Notes under the pieces: generated by a model
Database searches by the model: none
Told to the model about the DNA's origin: nothing
What the model saw: only the letters and a program-made list of their open reading frames with translations
Translations under genes and position numbers: made by a program
NCBI GenBank assembly: GCA_937775205.1
Contig: CALKBX010000020.1
Span: 23,210-87,209, forward strand
Reading direction: 5' to 3'
DNA: 64,000 nucleotides
Source: an uncultured Verrucomicrobiae bacterium
Lineage (GTDB): Bacteria; Verrucomicrobiota; Verrucomicrobiia; Limisphaerales; UBA1100
Shown here: in pieces, positions 41,768-54,937 of the stretch
Layout of the letters: every line of letters begins with the position of its first letter
Position numbering within the stretch: the stretch's first letter is position 1

Positions 41768-44560
41768 ATGAATTACAAAGACACACTCAATTTGCCGCAA
41801 ACGGGTTTCCCGATGAAAGCCGGTCTCGTGCAGCGCGAGCCCGAGCGCCTCAAGCAATGGTACGCCGAAGGCATTCACGACCGCATCCGCGCCCGCCACG
41901 CGAAGGCCACTGAGTCTTTCATCCTCCACGACGGTCCGCCCTTCGCCAATGGCGACGTCCACATCGGCACGGCGCTCAACAAAACGCTCAAGGATTTCAT
42001 TCTCAAATTCCAAACCATGCGCGGCAAAAATGTGCCGTACGTCCCCGGCTGGGATTGCCACGGATTGCCCATCGAATTCAAAGTGATGCAGGATCTCCGA
42101 AAGGAGAACCGGCAAGACGCCACCGCCGCCGACATCCGCAAAGCCTGCGAAGCGTACGCCCGCAAGTACATCGACATCCAACGCGAACAGTTCAAACGCC
42201 TCGGCGTCTTTGGCGATTGGGATAATCCCTACCTCACGCTCGACAAAAAATACGAAGCCGAGGAGCTGCGCCTCTTCGCCGACCTCGTCGAAAAGGGCTT
42301 CGTCTATCGCGGCAAAAAACCGGTCTACTGGAGCATCCCCTGCCGCACCGCCCTCGCCGAGGCCGAGGTGGAATACGCCGACCACGTCAGCCAAAGTGTG
42401 TTTGTAAAATTCCCCGTCAGTGACGAGGACGGCACGCATCTCATCATTTGGACCACCACCCCGTGGACACTCCCCGCTAACCTCGCCGTGGCGTACAACT
42501 CGCGGTTCACTTACAAAAAAATCCGTGTCAACGGCGAGCTTTACATCGTCGAGAGCACGTTACTGCCGACCGTCGCCAAAACGTGCGGCTGGGAAAACGT
42601 CGAGGAAGTTCAATCGCTCAACGGCGACGAAATCGGCGCGCTTGAATACCGCCATCCGTTCATTGACAAAACCGCCAAGCTTTTCGCCGGCGACAACTTT
42701 GTCGAAAACAGCACCGGCACCGGTTTCGTCCACGTCGCTCCCGGTCACGGCATGGACGATTACCACCTCGGCTGCGCCAACGGCCTGCCAATTTATTGCC
42801 CCGTCGACGACGACGGCAAATTCGCCCACACCGACGACCTTCCTGTGGCCGACCAAATGCCCGCCGAGTTGCTCGGCAAAGCAATTCTCGAAAAGAAAGG
42901 CCAAAGCGAAGCCAACGAGGCGGTGCTCGAATTGCTGCGCGAAAAATCCGCGCTCGTGCATCAGGAAAATTACACGCACAGCTACCCGCACTGTTGGCGC
43001 AGCAAAACGCCTGTCATCTTTCGCGGCATGGATCAGTGGTTCATTAACGTCGATCACGAAGGATTTCGCCAAACCGCACTCTCCGCCATTGACGAAGTTC
43101 AATGGGTGCCCGACTGGGGCAAGGCGCGCATCCGCGGTGCGGTCGAATCGCGCCCCGATTGGTGCATCAGCCGCCAACGCACGTGGGGCGTACCCATCCC
43201 CGCATTTTACAATGCCGACGGCGAGCCGCTGCTCGACGCGCGCATCGTCCGCAAAACCGCCGACCTCATCGAACAACACGGCTCCAACGTGTGGTTCGAG
43301 CGTGACACCGCCGAACTCTGGGCCGACGTCCGCCCCGACGATTGGACCGGCGATGCCCCGACCAAAAAATCCACCGATACCCTCGACGTCTGGATCGACT
43401 CCGGCTCCAGCTCCCGCGCCGTATTAATGCAGCGCGCGGAACTTGCGTGCGACGGCGCGGCCGACATTTATTTCGAAGGCAGCGACCAACATCGCGGTTG
43501 GTTCCAATCCTCGCTGCTGCTCTCCCTCGGCGGCAATGGCGCGCCGCCGTACAAAACCGTCCTCACCCACGGTTTTATGGTCGATGCCGACCGCGCGAAA
43601 ATTGCCAAGAGCAATCAAGGCAAAAACACCAAACCGCAAACCAGCGAAGCCTACATCGGCGAGTACGGCGCGGACATTGTCCGCCTGTGGATTGCCTCGC
43701 AGGATTTCCGCAGTGACATCACCGTCAGCAATGAACGCATCAAAAAAGTCGCCGAGACCTATCGCAACCTCCGCAACGCCCTGCGCTATCAGCTCAGCAA
43801 TCTTTACGATTTCGATCCCGCCACCAACGCCGTGCCCGATGCCGACCTCACCGGCCTCGACCGCTGGATGCTCGATCAGTTCACCGCCGTGGTCCGCGAC
43901 GTCACCGCCGCTTACGAGCGTTTCGAGTATCACGTCGTTTACCAGCGCATCAGCCAGTTTGTGTCCGTGGAACTCTCCGCAATTTACCACGACTGCATCA
44001 AGGACCGACTCTACGCCGAGGCCACCAACGCCTCGAGCCGCCGCGCCGCGCAAACCACCCTGCACCGCCTCGCAACCGGCCTCACCCGAATGCTTGCCCC
44101 CATCTGCGTTTTCACCGCCGAGGAAGCGTGGGGGTTTCTCCCCGGCACTCCCACTGAAAAGGCCGCCTCCATCCACCTCGCCGATTGGCCTGAGGAAAAT
44201 TTTGAAATGCCCGCCGAAGAAAAATCCGTGTGGCAAAACCTCTTTGCTCATCGCGAACCCGCACTGGTCGAATTGGAAAAAGCCCGACAAGATAAACAAA
44301 TCGGCAAAGCCCTCGAAGCCCGAGTCACCATTCGGGCCGCCGACCTCGCCACAGCCCAAGCCCACGCCGAAACCCTCCGCGAACTCATCAATATTTCCCA
44401 ACTCGAACTAGTAGAAGACAAATCCGCTGAGACCGCCAGCTACACTGTCACCAAAGCCCACGGCGAAAAATGCACCCGCTGCTGGCGCTGGGAAACCAGC
44501 GTAGGTGAACACGAAGAGCACCTAGAAATTTGTGAGCGATGCGTCGAAGCAGTGGCGTAA
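41768..44560 (+). CDS. ileS: Isoleucyl-tRNA synthetase
   Basis: 930 residues from ATG 41768 (MNYKDTLNLPQTGFPM). Class I synthetase with DGPPFANGDVHIGTALNKTL, YVPGWDCHGLPIE, the editing-domain stretch WTTTPWTLPANLAVAY, ISRQRTWGVPIPAF and a C-terminal zinc-finger (CTRCWRW...CERCV). Two signature motifs vary: HIGH is HIGT, and KMSKS is KIAKS with an extended loop after it (NQGKNTKPQ). Both variants keep the key Lys and Gly. Convergent with the Gfo/Idh gene, with no spacer between the two stops. Confidence 0.96.
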   Translation: MNYKDTLNLPQTGFPMKAGLVQREPERLKQWYAEGIHDRIRARHAKATESFILHDGPPFANGDVHIGTALNKTLKDFILKFQTMRGKNVPYVPGWDCHGLPIEFKVMQDLRKENRQDATAADIRKACEAYARKYIDIQREQFKRLGVFGDWDNPYLTLDKKYEAEELRLFADLVEKGFVYRGKKPVYWSIPCRTALAEAEVEYADHVSQSVFVKFPVSDEDGTHLIIWTTTPWTLPANLAVAYNSRFTYKKIRVNGELYIVESTLLPTVAKTCGWENVEEVQSLNGDEIGALEYRHPFIDKTAKLFAGDNFVENSTGTGFVHVAPGHGMDDYHLGCANGLPIYCPVDDDGKFAHTDDLPVADQMPAELLGKAILEKKGQSEANEAVLELLREKSALVHQENYTHSYPHCWRSKTPVIFRGMDQWFINVDHEGFRQTALSAIDEVQWVPDWGKARIRGAVESRPDWCISRQRTWGVPIPAFYNADGEPLLDARIVRKTADLIEQHGSNVWFERDTAELWADVRPDDWTGDAPTKKSTDTLDVWIDSGSSSRAVLMQRAELACDGAADIYFEGSDQHRGWFQSSLLLSLGGNGAPPYKTVLTHGFMVDADRAKIAKSNQGKNTKPQTSEAYIGEYGADIVRLWIASQDFRSDITVSNERIKKVAETYRNLRNALRYQLSNLYDFDPATNAVPDADLTGLDRWMLDQFTAVVRDVTAAYERFEYHVVYQRISQFVSVELSAIYHDCIKDRLYAEATNASSRRAAQTTLHRLATGLTRMLAPICVFTAEEAWGFLPGTPTEKAASIHLADWPEENFEMPAEEKSVWQNLFAHREPALVELEKARQDKQIGKALEARVTIRAADLATAQAHAETLRELINISQLELVEDKSAETASYTVTKAHGEKCTRCWRWETSVGEHEEHLEICERCVEAVA

Positions 44561-45862
44561 CTAAACCTTCGGTTCCCAACCCTTCCGATACTCGCGGCCC
44601 CAGTACTTTTTCGTGGCATCCTCGTTGCCGGTGATTTTTCCGGTCTTGGTGTCCACATCAATCGCGCCGCCGGTACGGTGGGCGATGTTGCCGAGGTGGG
44701 TGAGGCGGGTGCTGATTTGGGCGTCGGCGATTTCTGAGTTCAATGGATCGTCGGTGCGAATGGCGTTGAGGAAATTGCCGAAGTGGAAGCCGTCGTCCCA
44801 TTTGCCGGGGTTGGCCTTCACCTCTTTGCCGGCTTTGTCGAATTGTTTGTAGCCGGCGCCGTGGATTTCCAGTTGGCCGGTGTCGCCATAAAAAGTCACG
44901 AAAGAATGCGGCTCGGGCTTGCGGCGATGGCAACTGCTTTGGTCCCAGCTAATGCCCACGTCACCGTAATCGTAAACGGCATACGCGGTGTCGGGCGTTT
45001 CCTGATCGTCATCAAAATGATACCGGCCGCCGCTCATGGTCACGCGCTTCGGGTAATCCACCTCCAATCCCCAGCGTGCTACATCGAGAAAGTGCGGACC
45101 GTTGTTTTGCATTTCGCCGCCGCCGTAATGCCAGTGCCAATGCCAATTGTAGTGCACGAGGTTATCCTTGAACGGCCGCTCGGGGCACGGGCCTTGCCAG
45201 CGTTCCCAGCCTTTTTTGCCGAGCCACGCCGGCACGTCCACCAGCTTCCCTTTGCCGATGCTGCCGCGTGAGCCGTTATAATAGCAGCGCGCGTACAGCG
45301 GCTTGCCAATCTCGCCCGCCTTCACGCGTTCCACGCCCTCGATGATGCCCGGCTGGCTGCGCCGTTGATTGCCCATCTGCACCTTCTTTTTATATTTGCG
45401 GGATGCAGCCACAATCAATTCCGCCTCGCGGCTGTTCTGGCTGCCGGGTTTTTCTACGTACACGTGCTTGCCCGCTTCCATCGCAAGAATCGCCATCGTC
45501 GTGTGCCAAAAATTCGGCGCGGCAATTGAAACCGCATCAATCGATTTATCATCCAAAATCCGCCGGAAATCATCGATGCCCTGCGGCGCTTTCGTTTGCG
45601 GAACCTTCTCCAACGGCCCTTTCGCGCGATTCATCCCACTCGCCACCCGCCGCGAATCCACATCACACAAATACCCCACCTCGCAATTCGACGCCTCGAT
45701 ATATTTCATCGCATGTGCCATCCCGCGACTAAGCCCAATGACGCCTACGGTAATTTTCTTCTGCGTATCTCGCGCGCGAAGGATGGACGGAAAGGCAACC
45801 ACCGCAGCAGCGGATGCCACGGTGATGCCAACGAATTGACGACGGGATAAATGTTTTTTCAT
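44561..45862 (-). CDS. Tat-exported Gfo/Idh/MocA-family oxidoreductase
   Basis: 433 residues from ATG 45862. A twin-arginine signal ([17 protein letters not shown]) shows export of the folded protein. The Rossmann domain ([20 protein letters not shown]) contains the conserved [12 protein letters not shown] catalytic-Lys motif of the family, and the C-terminal domain includes [20 protein letters not shown]. Periplasmic Gfo/Idh proteins in this phylum oxidise sugars or glycosides, matching the DUF1080 proteins at the window start. Substrate unknown. Lies 63 bases after sdhB on the same strand. Confidence 0.9.
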   Translation of the reverse strand: MKKHLSRRQFVGITVASAAAVVAFPSILRARDTQKKITVGVIGLSRGMAHAMKYIEASNCEVGYLCDVDSRRVASGMNRAKGPLEKVPQTKAPQGIDDFRRILDDKSIDAVSIAAPNFWHTTMAILAMEAGKHVYVEKPGSQNSREAELIVAASRKYKKKVQMGNQRRSQPGIIEGVERVKAGEIGKPLYARCYYNGSRGSIGKGKLVDVPAWLGKKGWERWQGPCPERPFKDNLVHYNWHWHWHYGGGEMQNNGPHFLDVARWGLEVDYPKRVTMSGGRYHFDDDQETPDTAYAVYDYGDVGISWDQSSCHRRKPEPHSFVTFYGDTGQLEIHGAGYKQFDKAGKEVKANPGKWDDGFHFGNFLNAIRTDDPLNSEIADAQISTRLTHLGNIAHRTGGAIDVDTKTGKITGNEDATKKYWGREYRKGWEPKV

Positions 45863-45925
45863 AAGCCAGTTTTCAGAAACCAAAAGGCTACGCCCACCAG
45901 CGAAATTGGCAAGGGAAAGAGCGCG

Positions 45926-46678
45926 CTAAACCGTGCCTTTTTTGATCAAGGCGCGGCCGTATTCGCGGTTCATTCGGGCGATGAAATCGAGGGAGATTTC
46001 CTTGGGACACACCGCTTCGCACGAGCCGGTGACGGTGCAGTTCCCGAATCCTTCGTCGTCCATTTGTTTCACCATCGCCAACGCGCGGCGTTCGCGCTCG
46101 GGTTGGCCCTGCGGCACGAGGCTGAGATGAGAAATCTTCGCAGCGACAAAGAGCATCGCACTGGCATTTTTGCAGGCGGCTACACAAGCGCCGCAGCCGA
46201 TGCATTGCGCGGCATCCATCGCGAGATCCGATTCGTCCTTGGACACAGGGATGGCATTGGCATCGGGAACGCTGCCAGTGCGCACGCTGATGAATCCGCC
46301 CTTCTGCTGAATGCGATCGAACGCTGTGCGATCCACCACCAAATCGCGATGCACCGGAAACGCCGTCGCGCGCCAAGGCTCGATGGTGATCGTCATCCCA
46401 TCGCTGAAATGCCGCATATGCAACTGACACGCCGTCGTACCCTTCTGCCCACCGTGCGCCGTGCCATTGATAACCATCGAGCAGGAGCCACAAATGCCTT
46501 CCCGACAATCGGAATCAAATGCAATCGGTTCTTTGCCCGATCCAATAAGCCCTTCGTTAACGACATCGAGCATTTCGAGGAAGGACATATCGGGACTGAT
46601 GTCGCGGGCTTGATACTCCTCGAAGCGGCCGACATCGCCCGCATTATCTTGGCGCCAAACTTTGAGTTTCAAATCCAT
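45926..46678 (-). CDS. sdhB: Succinate dehydrogenase/fumarate reductase iron-sulfur subunit
   Basis: 250 residues. The [2Fe-2S] ligands are in [11 protein letters not shown]...C, followed by the second cluster region [12 protein letters not shown] and [13 protein letters not shown] for the [4Fe-4S] and [3Fe-4S] clusters. It transfers electrons from SdhA to the membrane subunit. ATG 46678 is used; the ORF track start is 105 bases upstream inside sdhA. Part of the sdhCAB operon (C first, then A and B). Confidence 0.96.
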   Translation of the reverse strand: MDLKLKVWRQDNAGDVGRFEEYQARDISPDMSFLEMLDVVNEGLIGSGKEPIAFDSDCREGICGSCSMVINGTAHGGQKGTTACQLHMRHFSDGMTITIEPWRATAFPVHRDLVVDRTAFDRIQQKGGFISVRTGSVPDANAIPVSKDESDLAMDAAQCIGCGACVAACKNASAMLFVAAKISHLSLVPQGQPERERRALAMVKQMDDEGFGNCTVTGSCEAVCPKEISLDFIARMNREYGRALIKKGTV

Positions 46679-46689
46679 CAGCTTGTCCT

Positions 46690-48627
46690 TTATTTGTAAC
46701 TGCGTTGCGTCATCTTCACTTCCTCGTACACAAGATTCTCTTTGTGAAGCTCGGGCGTTTGGTTTTCGCCTTTGTATTCCCACGCACCGACGAAGGAAAA
46801 GTTTTCATCGTCGCGCTTGGCTTCGCCTTCGGGAGTTTGGTGTTCCTCACGGAAATGACCGCCGCAGGATTCCTCGCGTTGCAGCGCGTCACGACACATC
46901 AATTCACCAAACTCCAGGAAGTCTGCCACGCGCCCGGCGTGCTCGAGGCTTTGATTGAGCGAACCATTTTCGCCGGGCACATTGAGGTTGTCCCAAAATT
47001 CAGCGCGCAGTTCGGGGATTTTTTTTATGGCCTCTTCCAGCCCCGCTTTGTTGCGCGCCATCCCGCACTTGTCCCACATAATTTGGCCCAGCTCGCGATG
47101 GAATGAGGTCGGCGTGCGTTTGCCTTTAATGGACAACATTTGATCAATCTGCCCGCGCACTTTTTCTTCTGCACCGGCAAACTCACTGCCCTCCACACTC
47201 GGCCGATCGTCCGGGCCCACTTCGGCGAGGTATTGGCCGATGGTGTACGGCAACACAAAATATCCATCCGCCAAGCCCTGCATCAACGCGCTGGCGCCGA
47301 GGCGATTAGCACCGTGGTCAGAGAAGTTTGCCTCGCCCACCACGTACAAGCCCGGCACGTTGCTCATCAAATTATAATCCACCCACAACCCGCCCATTGT
47401 ATAATGTACGGCGGGGAAAATGGTCATTGGATTTTTGTACGCGTTGCTTCCGGTAATCTTTTCGTACATATCGAAAAGGTTACCGTAGCGTTCGCGCACC
47501 GCGGACTCGCCCAAACGCCCGATTGCATCCTCAAAATCCAAATACACGCCCAACCCTGAACCCACCACGCCGCGGCCCTCATCGCACGCTTCCTTTGCGT
47601 TGCGCGACGCCACATCGCGCGGCACCAAATTGCCAAAGCTGGGATACTTGCGCTCGAGATAATAATCGCGATCCCCCTCCGCCACATCGCTCGCCTTCAG
47701 CTCGCCCTTGCGAATTTTTTCCGCAACCGCCTGGCTTTTGGGAACCCACACGCGGCCATCGTTCCGGAGCGATTCGCTCATCAACGTGAGCTTGCTCTGA
47801 TGTTCGCCGCTCACCGGAATGCAAGTGGGATGAATCTGCGTGTAACACGGATTTGCAAACGCCGCGCCGCGTTTGTACGCGCGGAACGACGCCGTGACAT
47901 TGGAGCCCATCGCGTTGGTGGAAAGGAAGAAAGCGTTGCCATAGCCGCCCGTTGCCAGCACCACCGCGTGCGCCGAGTGCCGGCTTATTTCACCACTCAC
48001 CATATCGCGCACCACGATGCCTTTCGCGTGGCCATCCACCAACACCACATCAAGCATCTCCGTGCGCGGAAACATCTGCACCTTGCCGAGACCTATTTGC
48101 CGGGACAACGAGGAGTACGCGCCAAGCAACAATTGCTGGCCCGTCTGGCCGCGCGCGTAGAACGTGCGACTGACCTGCGCGCCGCCGAAGGACCGATTGG
48201 CCAACAAGCCGCCGTACTCGCGCGCGAAGGGCACGCCTTGCGCGGCGCATTGGTCAATAATGTTCACGCTCACTTGCGCGAGCCGATGCACGTTGGCCTC
48301 GCGCGAGCGGTAATCGCCGCCCTTCACGGTGTCGTAAAAAAGCCGATGCACGCTGTCGCCATCGTTCTGATAATTCTTGGCCGCATTGATGCCTCCTTGC
48401 GCGGCGATGGAGTGCGCGCGGCGCGGGCTGTCCTGAAAACAGAAACACTTCACGTTATAGCCCAGCTCCGCCAACGTGGCCGCAGCTGAAGCGCCCGCCA
48501 AACCGCTGCCCACCACGATGACCTCGTACTTCCGCTTGTTGGCGGGGTTCACCAGCTTCAGGTCAAACTGATGCTTGCCCCATTTCTGGGCCATCGGTCC
48601 GGACGGAATTTTGGCGTCAAGGTTCAT
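46690..48627 (-). CDS. sdhA: Succinate dehydrogenase/fumarate reductase flavoprotein subunit
   Basis: 645 residues from ATG 48627. FAD-binding [20 protein letters not shown], the flavin-attachment [20 protein letters not shown] with the His, [15 protein letters not shown] and [18 protein letters not shown] are diagnostic. The extended form and three-gene sdhCAB layout match the class B enzymes with a single cytochrome b subunit. Catalyses succinate oxidation or fumarate reduction. One base separates it from sdhC and 11 bases from sdhB. Confidence 0.96.
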   Translation of the reverse strand: MNLDAKIPSGPMAQKWGKHQFDLKLVNPANKRKYEVIVVGSGLAGASAAATLAELGYNVKCFCFQDSPRRAHSIAAQGGINAAKNYQNDGDSVHRLFYDTVKGGDYRSREANVHRLAQVSVNIIDQCAAQGVPFAREYGGLLANRSFGGAQVSRTFYARGQTGQQLLLGAYSSLSRQIGLGKVQMFPRTEMLDVVLVDGHAKGIVVRDMVSGEISRHSAHAVVLATGGYGNAFFLSTNAMGSNVTASFRAYKRGAAFANPCYTQIHPTCIPVSGEHQSKLTLMSESLRNDGRVWVPKSQAVAEKIRKGELKASDVAEGDRDYYLERKYPSFGNLVPRDVASRNAKEACDEGRGVVGSGLGVYLDFEDAIGRLGESAVRERYGNLFDMYEKITGSNAYKNPMTIFPAVHYTMGGLWVDYNLMSNVPGLYVVGEANFSDHGANRLGASALMQGLADGYFVLPYTIGQYLAEVGPDDRPSVEGSEFAGAEEKVRGQIDQMLSIKGKRTPTSFHRELGQIMWDKCGMARNKAGLEEAIKKIPELRAEFWDNLNVPGENGSLNQSLEHAGRVADFLEFGELMCRDALQREESCGGHFREEHQTPEGEAKRDDENFSFVGAWEYKGENQTPELHKENLVYEEVKMTQRSYK

Positions 48628-48628
48628 C

Positions 48629-49393
48629 CTATTTAATAATAATAAAGCCCGCGAGCACACTCACTGGGATGGAAATATAACCGATAAAAATCAAAGCCGA
48701 TGCACCCATTGCAAATCGATCCATCCACGGCGCAAGATTTTTATTCTTAAATCCAAGCGACTGAAACATCGCGCTCAAGCCGTGGCTCAAGTGAACACAA
48801 AGCAACCCCACCGCCACCACATAAAAAACTGAAACTGCCGGCACTTTGAAACCGGTGACAATCATCTTGAAAATATCCGCGTGATCTTTGCCTTCCACGC
48901 CCCCTTCCAGCGGTGTCACAAAATCTTCCGCCACATAAAACGATTCGAAGTCCGCGCTCGCGCCGTTGATCTGCGGCACCTTCCACGTGTAATGCGCCAA
49001 ATGATAAAACGCAAACGCCGCAATAATCAGCCCACTGAAAATCATCGTGCGCGCGGCAAACTTCGCCACAATGTCATCGCGCCGATGCGCGTCCACCGGC
49101 TCTGCCGCCGCCTCGTATTCCACCGTACGCGCCTCGCGATTTTCCGAAGTCAATTTCAGGGCCGACCAAATATGCAGCCCCACCATTCCCAGCAACCCAA
49201 TCCGTGCCACCCACAGCAGCGGCCCCAGCGCCTGCAGCTTGGCGGCGTATTCATTGATCGCCGCCGGCCCCGCGAACACCAGCAAGTTGCCCAGCATATG
49301 CATCACCACAAACCCAAACAGACCCGCGCCCGTAATGGCCATTAGGTACTTGCGACCCAGCGACGTTTTGAAAATGCCCGTGATGAAATCCAT
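48629..49393 (-). CDS. sdhC: Succinate dehydrogenase cytochrome b subunit
   Basis: 254 residues from ATG 49393. Five predicted membrane helices with His residues that can bind two haems ([53 protein letters not shown]), the pattern of B-type SQR/QFR single-anchor subunits. Passes electrons to quinone. The ORF track start (49489) is rejected since [20 protein letters not shown] matches the family start. Follows the Hsp20 gene by 76 bases on the same strand. Confidence 0.93.
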   Translation of the reverse strand: MDFITGIFKTSLGRKYLMAITGAGLFGFVVMHMLGNLLVFAGPAAINEYAAKLQALGPLLWVARIGLLGMVGLHIWSALKLTSENREARTVEYEAAAEPVDAHRRDDIVAKFAARTMIFSGLIIAAFAFYHLAHYTWKVPQINGASADFESFYVAEDFVTPLEGGVEGKDHADIFKMIVTGFKVPAVSVFYVVAVGLLCVHLSHGLSAMFQSLGFKNKNLAPWMDRFAMGASALIFIGYISIPVSVLAGFIIIK

Positions 49394-49469
49394 CGACTGC
49401 GCAAAGGTATCGTACAGACCCCGCCCGCCGTCAATGGAATTGCGGAGCTCCAATGTGCTGCCGGCACTA

Positions 49470-49898
49470 TTACTCCACCCGCACTTCAATCGATTTCGGC
49501 AATGCCTCTTCGCGCTTGGCGATTTGGATTTCTAGCAAACCATCTTTGAAGTTGGCCACCACGCTTTCGGCGTCTACATCTTCCGGCAGCGTGAAGCTGC
49601 GGGTGAACGTGCCGTGCGAGCGTTCCACGCGGTGGAAGGTTTTAGTTTCCACGCGGCGCTCCAAATCGCGCTCGCCTGAAAGCGTCAGCACGCCATTCTC
49701 AACCGTCACTTTCACTTTCTCTTTGCTCAACCCCGGCAGCTCCGCGCGGATGGTGTACGCTTCGGCCGATTCCTCGATGTCCACCACCGGCGACCACGCC
49801 ACCGATTGCAAACCCTCGCCGCCCAGCACTGATGCCAGCCGACCGTGAAACAGCTCGTCCATTTCGTGAATGGGATTCCAAATGCTCAATGTGTTCAT
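49470..49898 (-). CDS. Hsp20/alpha-crystallin small heat-shock protein
   Basis: 142 residues from ATG 49898 (MNTLSIWNPIHEMDELFHGR). The alpha-crystallin domain spans about 30-130 with AYTIRAELPGLSKEKVKVTV, GVLTLSGERDLE and the C-terminal LPKSIEV (I-X-I/V-like anchor). Two ATGs are in frame. AAAGGA lies immediately before the first (49904) and 6 bases before the second, so I chose the second. Holdase chaperone preventing aggregation. An AT-rich upstream region is likely to carry the promoter. Confidence 0.92.
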   Translation of the reverse strand: MNTLSIWNPIHEMDELFHGRLASVLGGEGLQSVAWSPVVDIEESAEAYTIRAELPGLSKEKVKVTVENGVLTLSGERDLERRVETKTFHRVERSHGTFTRSFTLPEDVDAESVVANFKDGLLEIQIAKREEALPKSIEVRVE

Positions 49899-49904
49899 TT
49901 TCAT

Positions 49905-50132
49905 TCCTTTCAGGCGGTGTTAAAAAAGGCCGCAAAGTCCCGCCAATTGACTTTTTGGCTGTCTAAAACTCAATGTTTCACCTGTTAACAACAAGAACCG
50001 TGCCAGCCGACAAAAAATCTAAAATCGAAAATAACAGTCTAAAAATGCAATTATTGCGTTTTTTATAATGTTAATATCGTGTGAATTAGAGCTATTTTGG
50101 CACAATGGTGACTGCGCCGTTTTGGCGCTTAC
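49905..50132. other. AT-rich intergenic region upstream of Hsp20
   Basis: 228 bases, much more AT-rich than the surroundings, with no gene. On the minus strand a TTGGCG / TTAACA pair 17 bases apart is a weak promoter candidate for Hsp20. Near the other end GCGCC-GTTTT-GGCGC and CTTAC-CTAAA-GTAAG form small hairpins after the HAD gene stop, without a T-run. Confidence 0.4.
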
Positions 50133-50783
50133 CTAAAGTAAGTCGCTAAGCGATGGAATGCTGTGGCCGATGGGTTCGGCGCTGTCGCGGCAGAGCCAGC
50201 GGGACTGGAATCCGGCGGCTTGCGCGCCGTGGTGGTCCTCATTTTCGCTGTCGCCCACGTGCAGGATTTGCGCGGGCGGCAGTTGCAACGCCTCGGCGGC
50301 GGCTTGGAAAATCTCCGGCGCGGGCTTCGCATGCCCCACCTCGGCGGAAACCAGAATGACCTCAAACTCGTTTGCAAGCTCCAGCGATTCCAGCAACGGA
50401 CACAAGCGATCGTCCCAATTGGAAATCACCGCCAACCGCGTGCCGCGTTTCTGAAGCACTTCAATCGTCGGCAACACGTCATCAAAAATGCGCCACGGTT
50501 TGGGCGTGCCGAAGTCGTGATAAATTCCATCAAAAAAACTTTGGCTCGGCAAGGTGGTTGTGAGGCCAGCGAATGTTTCATCCACCATCGCGGCCCAACC
50601 GTTTTTTGTGTATTCGAATTCGCCGCGTTGCCGCCACGCTTCGATAAAGCGTTGGGTAATTTCTTCCGGCGCGGCATCCACGCCGTGGCGCGCGGCCACT
50701 TCGGCATAGGCGTGGCCCACCGAAGGCCACGGCTCGATGAGCGTGCCGCCGACATCAAACGTTATGGCCGCGACATTTTCCAT
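50133..50783 (-). CDS. HAD-family (subfamily IA) phosphatase
   Basis: 216 residues. Haloacid-dehalogenase motif I is ITFDVGGTLIE (nucleophile Asp), motif II VISNWDDRL, motif III Lys in VGHAKPAPEIFQ and motif IV HVGDSENEDHHGA. The second Asp of motif I is replaced by Gly (DVGGT versus DxDGT), a variation seen in part of the HAD-IA/REG-2-like group. Substrate unknown. Its start overlaps folC by 22 bases, so co-translation is likely. Confidence 0.85.
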   Translation of the reverse strand: MENVAAITFDVGGTLIEPWPSVGHAYAEVAARHGVDAAPEEITQRFIEAWRQRGEFEYTKNGWAAMVDETFAGLTTTLPSQSFFDGIYHDFGTPKPWRIFDDVLPTIEVLQKRGTRLAVISNWDDRLCPLLESLELANEFEVILVSAEVGHAKPAPEIFQAAAEALQLPPAQILHVGDSENEDHHGAQAAGFQSRWLCRDSAEPIGHSIPSLSDLL

Positions 50784-51994
50784 TCGTTCAAATCTTTTTC
50801 GTCCACCGCCGCCGCGAGCCCCAGCAATTCCATCGCCTCGCCCAGCAAATAAATTGAACCGGTGATGACGACAAAATCATCCTTTGCAACAGCGGCAAGA
50901 CCTTCTTCCAAAGATTCGGCGGCGATGACTTCGCAATCGTTTTGCTGTCGGCAATCGTTGGCCAATTCGTCCGGAGACAAAGTACGTTCGCTACTGACCG
51001 GAACACAAACAATGCGCCCTGCCAGCGGTGCGAGAATGGCGACCATTTGTTCCCAGTTTTTATCGGCCAACACGCCGAGCAACAGCGTGGGCCGTTGCTC
51101 CGATTGCAGCTCGGCCAACACGCCGCGCAATGCCTCAGCGCTGGCGGGGTTGTGGACGGCATCGAGTAGCAGCTTGCGGCCATCGCGCTCAAACACCTGC
51201 GCGCGCGCGGGCCAATGAACATTGGCGAGGGCGGTTTCGATCGAATCATTTTTTACCGGCAAAGTGGTTTGCAATGCCTCCACGGTTGCCGCAGCGAGGG
51301 CGGCGTTTTGGCGTTGGTGTTTTCCGGCGAGGGAGGTGTGGTGTTCGGTGTCCACGAAAGTGATGGGGCCGGTTTGTTCGAGCGCGGATTGTGCCTCCAG
51401 CAGTTGTGGCGCGCTGAGGGCGGGGATGCCTTGCTTGAGGATGCCGGCTTTTTCGGTTGCGATTTGGGTGAGCGTCTCGCCGAGGTATTGTTGGTGGTCG
51501 AGCGCGATGGGGGTGATGACAGTAGCGATGGGGGTGACGATGTTGGTGGCATCGAGCCGCCCGCCGAGACCGGTTTCGAGCAGGACGATGTCGCATCGTT
51601 CGCGCGCGAAATGTTCGAGGGCCATCACGGTGATGACTTCAAAAAAGGTGGGCAGTTGCCCGGCGGGAAATTGGCGGAGCAATGCCTGCATGCATTCGGT
51701 GAGAAGCACGGCCTCCGTCTCGGCGATGGGTTCGCGGTTGACTTGAATGCGTTCGCGAAAGCTGACGAGATGCGGCGAGGTGTACAGGCCGGTTTTGTAT
51801 CCCGACGCGCGGTAAATACTCTCGAGCATGGCACACACGGAGCCTTTGCCGTTGGTGCCGGCGACGTGGATGATTTTTAGCGAATGATGCGGATTGCCCG
51901 CGAGCGCAGCAAGTTTGCGCGGATTTTCCAATCCGAGCTTGGAGCCGAGCAGCCGCAGCTGATACAGCCAATCGATGGCTTCGGGATAAGTCAT
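50762..51994 (-). CDS. folC: Dihydrofolate/folylpolyglutamate synthase
   Basis: 410 residues. Mur-ligase-type ATP-binding motif HVAGTNGKGSVCAMLE, followed by TSPHLVSFRERIQVN, the LETGLGGRLDATN motif, and HNPASAEAL in the C-terminal domain. Adds glutamate to dihydropteroate or folate. It continues the minus-strand group with pyrG upstream (32 bases) and a HAD phosphatase downstream. Confidence 0.94.
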   Translation of the reverse strand: MTYPEAIDWLYQLRLLGSKLGLENPRKLAALAGNPHHSLKIIHVAGTNGKGSVCAMLESIYRASGYKTGLYTSPHLVSFRERIQVNREPIAETEAVLLTECMQALLRQFPAGQLPTFFEVITVMALEHFARERCDIVLLETGLGGRLDATNIVTPIATVITPIALDHQQYLGETLTQIATEKAGILKQGIPALSAPQLLEAQSALEQTGPITFVDTEHHTSLAGKHQRQNAALAAATVEALQTTLPVKNDSIETALANVHWPARAQVFERDGRKLLLDAVHNPASAEALRGVLAELQSEQRPTLLLGVLADKNWEQMVAILAPLAGRIVCVPVSSERTLSPDELANDCRQQNDCEVIAAESLEEGLAAVAKDDFVVITGSIYLLGEAMELLGLAAAVDEKDLNEWKMSRP

Positions 51995-52026
51995 TGCGCA
52001 TGGGCGGACTCCAATTCGGGATGCCG

Positions 52027-54373
<2,347 letters not shown>

Positions 54374-54377
<4 letters not shown>

Positions 54378-54919
54378 GCGTCGTTCAAAATCCAATCCGC
54401 CGCCGCAACAGTGTCGTCCACGATCGCGGCTGGGGCCACGGTGGCGGGCTTGTCGCGTTCCAGTTCGGCGCCGTAGCCGGTGCGGACGAGGATGCTCTTT
54501 TTGACGCCAGCATTCCAGCCGCATTGGAGGTCAGCGGTTTTGTCGCCGACCATGTAGCTTTGGGCGAGATCGATGCCGAATTCGTCGGCGGCGTCCTGCA
54601 GAAATTTTGGGCTGGGCTTGCGGCCGGGGCTTTCGTCCTCGGGAGATTCGGGAGCGAAATAAATTTTCTCAAACCGCACGCCATCGGCCGCCAGCGTCTT
54701 GACCATTTTTTCATTCACCGCGTGCATGTCCGCTTCTTTATAATAGCCACGACCGATGCCGGATTGGTTAGTGACAATGAAAAGGGCGAAGCCCGCGTCC
54801 ACGAGCCGACGCAGCGCGGGGCCGGTGCCGGGAATGATTTCCAGCTTGTCGGGGTCGTGGAGGTAATGCCGCTCGATGTTGAGCGTGCCATCGCGGTCGA
54901 GGAAAACAGCGCGCTTCAT
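54374..54919 (-). CDS. gmhB: Heptose-1,7-bisphosphate phosphatase (GmhB-like), zinc Cys lacking
   Basis: 181 residues of the HAD histidinol-phosphatase/GmhB group: MKRAVFLDRDGTLNIERHYL, VTNQSGIGRGYY, GRKPSPKFLQDAADEF and YMVGDKTADLQCGWNAG. In the usual GmhB a loop with Cys-x-His...Cys-x-Cys binds zinc before the RKP motif; here it reads FAPESPEDESPGRKP, so those ligands are absent. It sits between the heptose kinase and kdsB, which supports a heptose phosphatase role despite the missing zinc site. Confidence 0.88.
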
Positions 54920-54937
54920 CAGCCGATGGCGCGTGGG

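Noticed and set aside
42560-44401. Long minus-strand ORFs (42560-43279, 43424-44401)
   Set aside because: Antisense shadows of ileS produced by GC-rich codon usage; no family motifs.
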